The notes beneath the pieces are model-generated. The model did not search any database. It worked only from the letters and a program-made list of their open reading frames with translations, and was not told the DNA's origin. Source: Methyloceanibacter sp. (GTDB taxonomy: Bacteria; Pseudomonadota; Alphaproteobacteria; Rhizobiales; Methyloligellaceae). From it: a stretch of 5,795 nt of DNA. A program made the position numbers and the translations under genes. The number at the start of each line of letters is the position of its first letter. Within the stretch, counting starts at the first letter, position 1. The DNA lies in contig JAENXG010000158.1 in NCBI GenBank assembly GCA_016649675.1, positions 1 through 5,795 of the forward strand, given 5' to 3'. Positions 1-5,795 of this stretch are shown here, piece after piece.

Positions 1-150
1 CTTGGTGACGAGGGAGTCGATCGAGAGATTGTCGAGAAGGCCAGCAAGCGCGGCGTAAGTCCGCCGGACCTCGCCGTCCGGCGCACGCATCTCGTCGAAA
101 AATTTGCGGGAAAGCAGGGAGGCCTGCTCGGCCGTCTCCCCTGAATTCAC
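1..150 (-). CDS. Probable circularly permuted ATP-grasp protein, N-terminal fragment (runs off left edge)
   Basis: An open minus-strand frame starts at GTG (148-150) and runs without a stop to base 1, giving 50 visible residues. Around residues 18-32 it reads FFDEMRAPDGEVRRTY, followed by a short hydrophobic helix (AALAGLLDNL). A 'DEM...DG.vRp.Y..l...L' pattern close to the N-terminus is what I associate with circularly permuted type 2 ATP-grasp proteins (DUF404/DUF407 group), putative ATP-dependent peptide-bond-forming ligases that often sit beside an alpha-E (DUF403) protein. No catalytic residue lies in the visible part, so the family call is pattern recognition only. Start choice is uncertain. 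GTG at 150 has a GAGAGG touching it with no spacer. An in-frame TTG at 169-171 has AGGA (181-184) nine bases upstream and would add seven residues. The frame closes further upstream with a TAG. The gene is divergent from the marC-like gene. Confidence 0.5.
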   Translation of the reverse strand, partial: MNSGETAEQASLLSRKFFDEMRAPDGEVRRTYAALAGLLDNLSIDSLVTK

Positions 151-362
151 CCTCTCAGCAGTTTGCGGCAAGCGCGCCCGTCCTGGCTTTGCAAGCGACC
201 CCTAACCCCAAGCTTGGCGCGCTTCCCTGTTGTATTTTCAGGCATCTTAATCCGATGCTGTCGCTTTGAGCAACGTCCTTGGTTCCGGGCCGCTCGCGTC
301 GTGCTTAACGGCGAAAGGTGCTAGAAGCGTCGGGCGCCCTCAAAGCCCGAAAAAGCCTGCCC
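151..362. other. Divergent intergenic region, 212 bases, promoters expected but not resolved
   Basis: This gap lies between two genes transcribed away from each other, so it should hold both promoters. It is locally less GC-rich around 228-252. I could not find a sigma-70-like -35/-10 pair with acceptable spacing on either strand: TTGGCG (214-219) and TATTTT (233-238) are only 13 bases apart, too close. A small inverted repeat is described separately. No RNA gene is recognisable. Confidence 0.5.
242..258. promoter_or_regulatory. Short inverted repeat, possible operator
   Basis: GCATC (242-246) and GATGC (254-258) form a 5-bp inverted repeat around a seven-base AT-rich centre. With one bulged G the arms extend to CA-GCATC / GATGCTG (239-260). 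It sits in the only AT-rich patch of the divergent gap, where a dimeric regulator could bind. Five base pairs can occur by chance in 212 bases, so this is a weak candidate with no known regulator. Confidence 0.15.
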
Positions 363-1004
363 ATGCTCGAAACCGCGCTCACCGCGTTCACGACCTTCTT
401 TGCGGTCATCGGCCCGATCGACACGGCGGTGCTGCTCGCCTCGCTGACGCCGAACATGACGCGCGCCGAGCGCCGAGGGATCGCGATCAAGGCGGTGTCC
501 ATTGCCACCGTGATCATTCTCTTCTTCGCGCTGTTCGGACAGCCGGTCCTGACCCAGCTCGGCGTGTCGCTCGCGGCCCTGCAGACTGCCGGCGGCATCA
601 TCCTGTTCATGATCGCGCTCGACATGACGCTCTCCAAGCGCCCGGCCCCGACCGCGCTTTCGGCCAAAGAGAGCGAGGAGGCCGAGACTAAGGCCGAGCG
701 CCACGCCGAGATCGCGGTCTTTCCGCTCGCCACGCCGCTCCTCGCCGGGCCCGGGGCCATGACGAGCGCCATCGTGCTCGCCGCCGGCACCAACGGCGAC
801 TTCAAGCTGCTCGCCGCCATCGTCGCTGCGATCCTCGCCGTGATGCTCGTGACCCTCGTGCTCCTGCTGGGTGCCCAGGAGGTTCACCAGGTCATTGGCG
901 TGACGGCGCGGAAGGTGATCGTGCGCGTGTTCGGCGTGCTGCTTGCCGCGCTTGCGGTGCAATCGATCTTCAACGGCATCGGCGCGACGCATCTTTTCCG
1001 GTAA
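363..1004 (+). CDS. MarC family (UPF0056) inner-membrane protein
   Basis: This 213-residue polytopic membrane protein has the usual length for the MarC family (about 200-220). The visible pattern is three hydrophobic segments (about 5-29, 42-60, 66-90), a charged hydrophilic loop (about 91-117, rich in Glu/Lys/Ala), then three more segments (about 118-141, 148-171, 185-206). Family-like motifs are AVFPLATPLLAGPGAM (118-133) and RVFGVLLAALAVQ (188-200) followed by NGIG (204-207). The first conserved block reads VIGPIDTAVLLASLTP instead of the common VIDPIG form. MarC was once linked to multiple antibiotic resistance, but that role was later withdrawn and the family's function is unknown; a transport role is only presumed. 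ATG 363 is preferred over GTG 318 because the 15 extra residues are not membrane-like; neither start has a good Shine-Dalgarno sequence. It may be co-transcribed with the dehydrogenase 57 bases downstream. Confidence 0.85.
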   Translation: MLETALTAFTTFFAVIGPIDTAVLLASLTPNMTRAERRGIAIKAVSIATVIILFFALFGQPVLTQLGVSLAALQTAGGIILFMIALDMTLSKRPAPTALSAKESEEAETKAERHAEIAVFPLATPLLAGPGAMTSAIVLAAGTNGDFKLLAAIVAAILAVMLVTLVLLLGAQEVHQVIGVTARKVIVRVFGVLLAALAVQSIFNGIGATHLFR

Positions 1005-1050
1005 GCGTCTGCCATGCCGCTTTTCGTTTAGACGACCTACGAAACACCAG

Positions 1051-1056
1051 AGGAGA
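1051..1056 (+). promoter_or_regulatory. Ribosome binding site of the alcohol dehydrogenase
   Basis: AGGAGA lies five bases before the ATG at 1062 and matches the anti-Shine-Dalgarno core well. It fixes the dehydrogenase start and shows the gene can be translated independently of the upstream marC-like gene. It is the clearest ribosome binding site in the window. Confidence 0.8.
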
Positions 1057-1061
1057 GCTTC

Positions 1062-2066
1062 ATGCGAGTTGCCCAAGTCCCCAAGCAGAACGCTCCGTTC
1101 GAGCTCGTGGAGCGGCCGATGCCTGAGCCCGGCCCGCGCGAGGTGCGCATCAAGGTCGAGGCATGCGGCGTCTGCCACAGCGATTCCTTCACCGTCGAGG
1201 GCACATTCCCAGGCGTCCACTACCCGGCCGTGCCGGGACACGAGATCGCCGGCCGGATCGATGCGGTGGGGCAAGACGTGACGACATGGCGCGTCGGCCA
1301 GCGGGTAGGTGTCGGCTGGTTCGGCGGCAATTGCGGAGTGTGTCCCCGCTGCCGGCGCGGCGACTTCATCTCCTGCCGCAACCTGAAAGTGCCCGGTGTC
1401 CATTACGACGGCGGTTATGCCGAGTATATGGTCGCGCCCATCGAGGCCTTGGCGTCCATACCCGACGAGCTTGATGCCGCCGCCGCCGCACCCTTGCTGT
1501 GCGCCGGCATCACCACCTTCAATGCGCTCCGCAACAGCGGCGCGCGCGCAGGCGATCTCGTGGCCATTCTCGGCATTGGCGGGCTGGGCCATCTCGGCGT
1601 GCAGTTCGCGGCCAAGATGGGGTTCCATACGGTCGCCATCGCGCGCGGCAAGGACAAGGAGAAGCTTGCGCTCGAGCTCGGCGCCCACCGCTATCTCGAC
1701 AGCGAGACGCAGGACGTGGCCAAGGAGCTCATGGCGCTTGGCGGCGCGAAGGTCGTCCTCGCCACGGTGACCAGCGGCAAGGCGATGACGCCCTTGATCG
1801 ATGGGCTCGCGGTCGATGGCACGCTCGTCGTGGTCGGTGCCTCGCCCGAACCGATCGAGGTGATCCCGTTCCATATTCTCGGGGAGCGGCGGGGCGTCAG
1901 GGGCTGGCCCTCCGGCACGTCGGCGGATTCGGAGGACACCTTGCGCTTCAGCGTGCTCACCGGCGTCGAGGCCATGATCGAGACCTATCCGCTGGCCAAG
2001 ACGGCAGAGGCCTACGCGCGGATGATGAGCGGTAAGGCGCGGTTCCGCGTGGTGCTCGCGCCTTGA
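1062..2066 (+). CDS. Zinc-dependent medium-chain alcohol dehydrogenase (AdhP/COG1064-like)
   Basis: This complete 334-residue cytosolic oxidoreductase of the medium-chain dehydrogenase/reductase family is expected to interconvert an alcohol and an aldehyde or ketone using a nicotinamide cofactor. Catalytic zinc ligands are visible as C38 (in CGVCHSD), H60-E61 (GHE) and C147 (LLCAG). The structural zinc site is intact: C91, C94, C97 and C105. The N-terminal GroES-like domain spans about 1-150. The Rossmann domain begins with GIGGLGHLG (171-179), and the C-terminal part returns to the catalytic fold near 260-334. At the end of the second Rossmann strand it reads AIARGKDKEK (192-201), with no acidic residue where NAD-preferring members such as AdhP have Asp. 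This hints at NADP(H), by inference. The natural substrate cannot be read from sequence. The start is fixed by AGGAGA at 1051. The gene ends convergently with the efflux permease. It shows no truncation or frameshift. Confidence 0.93.
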   Translation: MRVAQVPKQNAPFELVERPMPEPGPREVRIKVEACGVCHSDSFTVEGTFPGVHYPAVPGHEIAGRIDAVGQDVTTWRVGQRVGVGWFGGNCGVCPRCRRGDFISCRNLKVPGVHYDGGYAEYMVAPIEALASIPDELDAAAAAPLLCAGITTFNALRNSGARAGDLVAILGIGGLGHLGVQFAAKMGFHTVAIARGKDKEKLALELGAHRYLDSETQDVAKELMALGGAKVVLATVTSGKAMTPLIDGLAVDGTLVVVGASPEPIEVIPFHILGERRGVRGWPSGTSADSEDTLRFSVLTGVEAMIETYPLAKTAEAYARMMSGKARFRVVLAP

Positions 2067-2097
2067 GGGCTTAAACCCACGCCACGTGACGGGCGTC

Positions 2098-2117
2098 ATA
2101 TCGGCGAAGGCCGATAT
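2098..2117. terminator. Perfect 8-bp hairpin in the convergent gap, candidate terminator
   Basis: ATATCGGC (2098-2105) and GCCGATAT (2110-2117) pair perfectly around a GAAG loop. It begins 32 bases after the dehydrogenase stop. No T-run follows on either strand, so it is not a textbook intrinsic terminator. It could slow or end transcription of the dehydrogenase or protect its 3' end. GGCCGAT recurs at 2131-2137, offering an alternative partner for the left arm. Confidence 0.45.
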
Positions 2118-2144
2118 CCAGGTTGATCAGGGCCGATTCTTTCA

Positions 2145-2172
2145 CTGGATTCCGGCTTGCGCCGGAATGATG
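2145..2172. repeat. REP-like palindrome (ATTCCGGC-TTGC-GCCGGAAT) in the convergent gap
   Basis: ATTCCGGC (2149-2156) and GCCGGAAT (2161-2168) form a perfect 8-bp stem with a four-base loop, flanked by CTGG and GATG. On the minus strand it reads CATTCCGGCGCAAGCCGGAA followed by TCCAG. From memory, this sequence style ('TCATTCC-GG/CG...GGAATCCAG') is dispersed between genes in many proteobacteria, and its ATTCC(N)GGAAT architecture resembles the dRS3 element of Neisseria. It lies 17 bases beyond the permease stop, where such elements act as bidirectional transcription stops or mRNA 3'-end stabilisers. Only one copy is present here, so its repetitive nature is recalled rather than seen. Confidence 0.5.
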
Positions 2173-2184
2173 GAGTGAACGGGG

Positions 2185-5100
2185 CTACTCAGCAGGCGCC
2201 GCGCGTGGCGCTTCATGCGCCTTTGGTTTCGCCGCGAATTTGCGCACCACGACATAGAACACCGGCGTGAAGATCAACCCAAAAAAGGTCACGCCCAGCA
2301 TGCCGCAGAACACGGTGGTGCCGAGCGACTGGCGCATCTCGGCCCCCGCCCCGGTCGCGATCATCAGCGGCAGCACGCCCAGGATGAAGGCGAAGGACGT
2401 CATCAGAATCGGGCGCAAGCGCACACGCGCGGCCTCAGTCGCGGCCTGGAAACGGTCCTCGCCATGCTCCTCGTTCTGCCGGGCAAACTCCACGATCAGG
2501 ATCGCGTTCTTCGCCGCCAGTCCTATGAGCACGACGAAGCCGATCTGGGCGAGGATGTTGACGTCCATCGATCTGAGCAAAAGCCCGCTGACGGCGGCGA
2601 GCAGGCACATGGGCACGATGAGGATGACGGCGAGCGGCAGCGTCCAGCTTTCATACTGGGCCGAAAGCAGGAGGAAAACGAAGACGACGGAGGCCAGGAA
2701 CACGTAGATCGCGGTGTTGCCGGCAAGCTTCTCCTGATAGGCGAGCTCGGTCCACGAGAAAGAGTAGCCGTCCGGCATGTTGGCCCTGGCGATGCGATCC
2801 ATGGCGGCAAGTCCATAACCGGTCGAATAGCCGGGGAGTGTGCCGCCTTGCACGGCGGCGGATGGGAACAGGTTGAAGTGCTCGACGCGATAGGGCCCCG
2901 TGATGTTGCGGAAGGACGCGACCGAGCTCAGCGGCACCATGTCTCCTTTGGCATTGCGCGTCTTCAACTGCCCAATGGCATGCAGGTCCTGGCGGAAGTT
3001 GCCGTCGGCCTGCGCCGTCACGCGGTAGGTGCGGCCGAGGAAGTTGAAATCGTTGACATATTGGGAGCCGAGATAGACCTCAAGCGTCTGGAACACGTCG
3101 TTGGTGCTGACGCCCAGCATCTCGGCGCGGACGCGGTCGATATCGGCATAGACCTTGGGCGTCTTGGTGCTGAAGGTGGTGAAGACGCCGGCAAGCCCGG
3201 GCGTCTGGTTGGCCTGCGCCATAATGCTCACGGCCACCCCTTCGAGCTCGGCGGGTTCTCCCCCATGGACGTCTTGGACCTCCATCTTGAACCCACCGGT
3301 GGTGCCGATGCCGCGCACGGGCGGCGGCGCCACGCTGATGACGAACGCCTCTTGGATGGCGGCGAACTGCTGGTTCAAGGCACCGATCAAGGCTTGCGCG
3401 CTTTGGCCCTTCTTGGCGCGCTCAGCGAAGTCGTCGAGCGGCGTGAACACCACCGCGGCATTGGGGGCGGTGGTGAAGGTGGCGCCGTCGAGACCGACGA
3501 TGGGCACGGCGTGGGCGATGCCCGGGGTCGCGAGCACCATCTTCGTTACTCTTCTCGCGATCTCGTCGGTGCGGGAGAGCGAGGCGCCTGGTGGGAGCTG
3601 GATGATGTTGATCAGGTAGCCCTGGTCCTGCTGCGGGATGAAGCCGGTCGGCGCCTGCACGAACTGGTAGGCGGTGAGACCGATCAGGCCGATATAGACG
3701 ACGACCATGAGCAGGGAGACCCGGACTAGTCTCCCGGTGAGGGCGCCATAGCGCGACGATATCCACTCGAAGCACCGATTGAAGCCGTTGAAGAAGGCCC
3801 TGGGCGGCCGCGTGAAGATGTTTTGCCGCTTGGGCTCGGGCTCGTGCGGCTTGAACAGGAGAGCGCAGAGCGCGGGGCTCAAGGTCAAGGACACAATGAG
3901 CGAGATCACCGTGGCGGTGGCGATGGTCACGGCGAACTGGCGGAAGAATTGGCCGAGGATGCCGGTGAGGAAGGTCGAGGGGATGAACACGGCCGACAGC
4001 ACGAGGGCGATGGCAACCAGCGCGCCGCCGACCTCCTCCATGGTCTTATAGGCCGCGTCGCGCGGGCTTAGTCCCTCGCGGATGTTGCGCTCGACATTCT
4101 CCACCACGACGATGGCGTCGTCGACCACGATGCCGATCGCGAGCACGAGACCGAACAGCGAGAGGTTGTTGAGCGAGAAGCCAAGCGCGGCGAGCATGGC
4201 GAAGGTGCCGATAAGCGACACCGGGATGGCGACGATGGGGATGACCGACGCCCGCCAAGTCTGCAGGAAGACGATGATCACCACCACGACGAGGATCACC
4301 GCCTCGAACATGGTGTGGATCACCGCCTCGACCGACTGCGAGATGAAGACCGTCGGATTGTAGACGATGTCGTAGCGTATGCCCGCAGGGAAGGACTTCG
4401 ACAGCTCGGCCATCGCATTCTGCACGAGCGCCGCGGTAGCGAGCGCGTTGGAGCCCGGCCGCTGGAAGATGCCCATGGGGATGGCCACCCGCTCGTCGAG
4501 ATAGCCGCTGCGGTTATAGTCGGCGGCGCCGAGCTCGACCCGCGCGACGTCGCGAACACGGGTGACGCGTCCCTGGTCGTCAGACTTGATGATGATGTTA
4601 CCGAACGCCTCGGGTTCGGTGAGGCGTCCTTGCGTCTCGACATTGAGCTGGAAGGCGCCGGGCTGCGGCACCGGCGGCTGATTGATGACGCCGGCCGCCA
4701 CCTGCACATTCTGCGCGCGCAACGCGTTGATAACGTCGCCGGCGGTCAAGTTGCGCAGCGCGAGCTTCTCGGGATCGAGCCAGATCCGCATCGAGTAGTC
4801 GCGGGCGCCGAAGATGGTGACGTTGCCCACCCCGTCAATGCGGGCGAGCACGTCCTTCACATGCAGGGTCGCATAGTTTGAGATGTACAGCAGATCGCGC
4901 GTGCCGTCGGGGGAACTCAGATGGATCACCATCATGAGATCGGGCGATTGCTTGGTGACGGTGACGCCGATGGAGCGCACTTCCTCGGGGAGGCGAGGTA
5001 GCGCCGTCGATACGCGGTTCTGCACCAGCACTTGCGCGGTATCGAGATTGGTGCCGAGCTTGAAGGTGACTGCGAGCGACATGCTCCCGTCGCTGGTCGA

Positions 5101-5349
5101 TTGCGAGGTCATGTAGAGCATGTTGTCGACGCCGTTGACCTCCTGCTCGAGAGGCGTGGCGACGGTCTTGGCCACGATCTCGGCGGAGGCGCCGGGATAG
5201 CTGGCGCTGACGGAGATCGATGGCGGCGCGATCTCGGGATATTGCGCGACCGGCAGGCTGAAATAGGCCACGCCTCCGATCAGCGTGATCAGGATGGAGA
5301 TGACCGCGGCGAAAATCGGCCGGTCGATGAAAAAATGCGAGATGTTCAT
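2185..5349 (-). CDS. RND efflux pump permease, HAE1 family (MexF/OqxB/AcrB-like)
   Basis: This complete 1054-residue inner-membrane proton/drug antiporter is the energised part of a tripartite pump moving hydrophobic or amphipathic compounds from periplasm and membrane to the outside. Its length matches the family (about 1030-1065). It opens with the typical FFIDRPIFA, followed by TM1 (about 10-29) and a first periplasmic porter region (30-340). TM2-TM6 fall within about 341-497 and TM7 at 541-560. A second periplasmic region (561-875) precedes TM8-TM12 (876-1036) and an Ala/Pro-rich tail. The proton-relay residues are all present: D410 and D411 in TM4 (GIVVDDAIVVVENVERN), K947 in TM10 (GLAAKNA), and R977 and T984 in TM11 (RLRPILMT). 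Phrases such as QRPGSNA, FLQTWRAS and GIGTTGGFKMEVQD are more like MexF/OqxB than AcrB. Its ATG overlaps the adaptor stop by four bases and has no Shine-Dalgarno sequence, so translation is probably coupled. No outer-membrane channel gene follows. Substrates cannot be assigned. Confidence 0.96.
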   Translation of the reverse strand: MNISHFFIDRPIFAAVISILITLIGGVAYFSLPVAQYPEIAPPSISVSASYPGASAEIVAKTVATPLEQEVNGVDNMLYMTSQSTSDGSMSLAVTFKLGTNLDTAQVLVQNRVSTALPRLPEEVRSIGVTVTKQSPDLMMVIHLSSPDGTRDLLYISNYATLHVKDVLARIDGVGNVTIFGARDYSMRIWLDPEKLALRNLTAGDVINALRAQNVQVAAGVINQPPVPQPGAFQLNVETQGRLTEPEAFGNIIIKSDDQGRVTRVRDVARVELGAADYNRSGYLDERVAIPMGIFQRPGSNALATAALVQNAMAELSKSFPAGIRYDIVYNPTVFISQSVEAVIHTMFEAVILVVVVIIVFLQTWRASVIPIVAIPVSLIGTFAMLAALGFSLNNLSLFGLVLAIGIVVDDAIVVVENVERNIREGLSPRDAAYKTMEEVGGALVAIALVLSAVFIPSTFLTGILGQFFRQFAVTIATATVISLIVSLTLSPALCALLFKPHEPEPKRQNIFTRPPRAFFNGFNRCFEWISSRYGALTGRLVRVSLLMVVVYIGLIGLTAYQFVQAPTGFIPQQDQGYLINIIQLPPGASLSRTDEIARRVTKMVLATPGIAHAVPIVGLDGATFTTAPNAAVVFTPLDDFAERAKKGQSAQALIGALNQQFAAIQEAFVISVAPPPVRGIGTTGGFKMEVQDVHGGEPAELEGVAVSIMAQANQTPGLAGVFTTFSTKTPKVYADIDRVRAEMLGVSTNDVFQTLEVYLGSQYVNDFNFLGRTYRVTAQADGNFRQDLHAIGQLKTRNAKGDMVPLSSVASFRNITGPYRVEHFNLFPSAAVQGGTLPGYSTGYGLAAMDRIARANMPDGYSFSWTELAYQEKLAGNTAIYVFLASVVFVFLLLSAQYESWTLPLAVILIVPMCLLAAVSGLLLRSMDVNILAQIGFVVLIGLAAKNAILIVEFARQNEEHGEDRFQAATEAARVRLRPILMTSFAFILGVLPLMIATGAGAEMRQSLGTTVFCGMLGVTFFGLIFTPVFYVVVRKFAAKPKAHEAPRAAPAE
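5346..5349 (-). other. ATGA stop/start overlap coupling adaptor and permease
   Basis: The adaptor's TGA (5346-5348) and the permease's ATG (5347-5349) share bases in the minus-strand sequence ATGA. The 25 or so bases before this ATG are G/C-rich with no recognisable Shine-Dalgarno sequence. Terminating ribosomes therefore probably re-initiate on the permease, which keeps the two pump parts in proportion. Confidence 0.8.
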
Positions 5350-5795
5350 TGCGCGCCGGCGCCGGGCAATGGAGCCGTTGCTTCGATCTTGCCCGGCTGC
5401 GGCGTGACCTTCTGCCCGGGCCGTGCCCGCAACAGCCCGTTGATGATCACCTCATCGTCGGGCGTGATGCCGCTCCGGATGACGCGTAAGTTGTCATCGG
5501 TGACCGGACCGAGCTCCACCGGCTTCGGCACCACCGTGCCGTCAGGGCCGACCGTGAACAGCATCTTGACCGACTGGTCCGTCACTACGGCCGCATCGGG
5601 CACGAGCATGGTCGGCCGCATTTGCGACATCGGCACGCGGACACGACCGAACTGACCCGGGGTGATGAACAGGTTGGGGTTCGGGAAGGCGGCGCGGACC
5701 CGTATCGTTCCCGAGGAGCGGTCATACTGGTTGTCGACGAAGTCGATGGCGCCTTTGAGCGTCCACGTCTTCTCGTCCATAAGCTGGCCCTGGAC
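5346..5795 (-). CDS. RND efflux periplasmic adaptor subunit (MexE/AcrA-like), C-terminal fragment
   Basis: The last 149 residues of a membrane-fusion protein are visible; the frame stays open to the right edge of the window, so the true start, signal peptide, lipoyl and coiled-coil hairpin parts lie outside. The methionine encoded at 5778-5780 is internal and not the start, because the reading frame continues through it (VQGQL precedes it). The visible part holds the end of the beta-barrel domain, with the hallmark AIDFVDNQYDRSSGTIRVRA (16-35) and PGQFGRVRVP (46-55). The membrane-proximal domain follows: LVPDAAVVTDQ (64-74), a beta-rich stretch with VELGPVTDDNLRVIRSGI (93-110), DEVIINGL (114-121) and RPGQKVTP (125-132). 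A short Ala/Pro/Gly tail ends it. Such adaptors are trimeric or hexameric and bridge the permease to an outer-membrane channel. The four-base overlap with the permease gene supports a single operon read from beyond 5795, where any promoter and regulator must be. Confidence 0.94.
   Translation of the reverse strand, partial: VQGQLMDEKTWTLKGAIDFVDNQYDRSSGTIRVRAAFPNPNLFITPGQFGRVRVPMSQMRPTMLVPDAAVVTDQSVKMLFTVGPDGTVVPKPVELGPVTDDNLRVIRSGITPDDEVIINGLLRARPGQKVTPQPGKIEATAPLPGAGAQ

Noticed and set aside
214..238. TTGGCG / TATTTT as a sigma-70 promoter for the MarC-like gene
   Set aside because: The 13-base spacer is too short and both hexamers are weak matches.
318..362. Extended GTG start for the MarC-like protein
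   Set aside because: The extra 15 residues are not hydrophobic or family-like, and the GAAAGG before the GTG leaves no spacing. ATG 363 gives the normal family N-terminus.
266..691. A 141-codon plus-strand open frame overlapping the MarC-like gene
   Set aside because: It is another frame of the MarC-like gene, with an Arg/His-rich product and no membrane or domain pattern.
1014..1031. A five-codon ATG...TAG mini-frame (MPLFV) before the dehydrogenase, possible leader peptide
   Set aside because: It has no ribosome site and no attenuator-like hairpins follow it. A frame this short is expected by chance.
321..2099. A 592-codon minus-strand open frame antisense to the MarC-like and dehydrogenase genes
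   Set aside because: Its protein is an Arg/His/Asp/Glu/Gly-rich low-complexity string with no fold or motif, as expected opposite GC-rich codons. The plus-strand genes have clear family motifs.
2215..3729. A 504-codon plus-strand open frame opposite the efflux permease
   Set aside because: It lies wholly inside the permease gene, reads as charged low-complexity sequence, and has no ribosome site or recognisable domain. It is a composition shadow.
4315..4881. A 188-codon plus-strand open frame opposite the permease N-terminal half
   Set aside because: The same shadow effect: Arg/Asp/Gly/Val-rich without motifs, antisense to the conserved first porter region and TM2.
5032..5655. A 207-codon plus-strand open frame across the adaptor/permease junction
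   Set aside because: It is antisense to two well-supported overlapping genes and has no domain or ribosome site.

Overview
The window is GC-rich, and its third codon positions are strongly G/C-biased. Codon use and protein style suggest a soil- or plant-associated alphaproteobacterium of the Hyphomicrobiales/Rhodospirillales type. This is an inference: there is no rRNA or marker gene to fix the taxon. I see no tRNA, insertion sequence, CRISPR array or phage gene.

Layout, left to right. At 1-150 (minus) is the N-terminal 50 codons of a gene leaving the window on the left, probably a circularly permuted ATP-grasp protein. A divergent non-coding gap follows (151-362). Next come two plus-strand genes in the same direction: a MarC-family inner-membrane protein (363-1004) and, 57 bases later with its own good ribosome binding site, a zinc-dependent medium-chain alcohol dehydrogenase (1062-2066). 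A convergent gap (2067-2184) holds two perfect 8-bp hairpins. One of them looks like a dispersed REP-type palindrome and may end transcription from both sides.

The right 60% of the window is on the minus strand. It carries the 3' part of a periplasmic adaptor gene (cut by the window edge at 5795) and a complete 1054-residue RND permease (2185-5349). The two overlap by four bases (ATGA) and are probably translationally coupled. They would form the inner-membrane and periplasmic parts of a proton-driven tripartite efflux pump of the HAE1 class, closest in sequence style to MexEF/OqxAB. No outer-membrane channel gene follows the permease, so the pump must borrow a channel from elsewhere or have one encoded upstream of the adaptor.

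The window looks like ordinary chromosomal housekeeping and efflux sequence. I found no convincing undescribed system. The points most worth a second look are the efflux pair beside an MDR oxidoreductase, the altered cofactor-binding residues of the dehydrogenase, the altered switch-loop region of the pump, the REP-like palindrome, and the unlisted gene start at the left edge.
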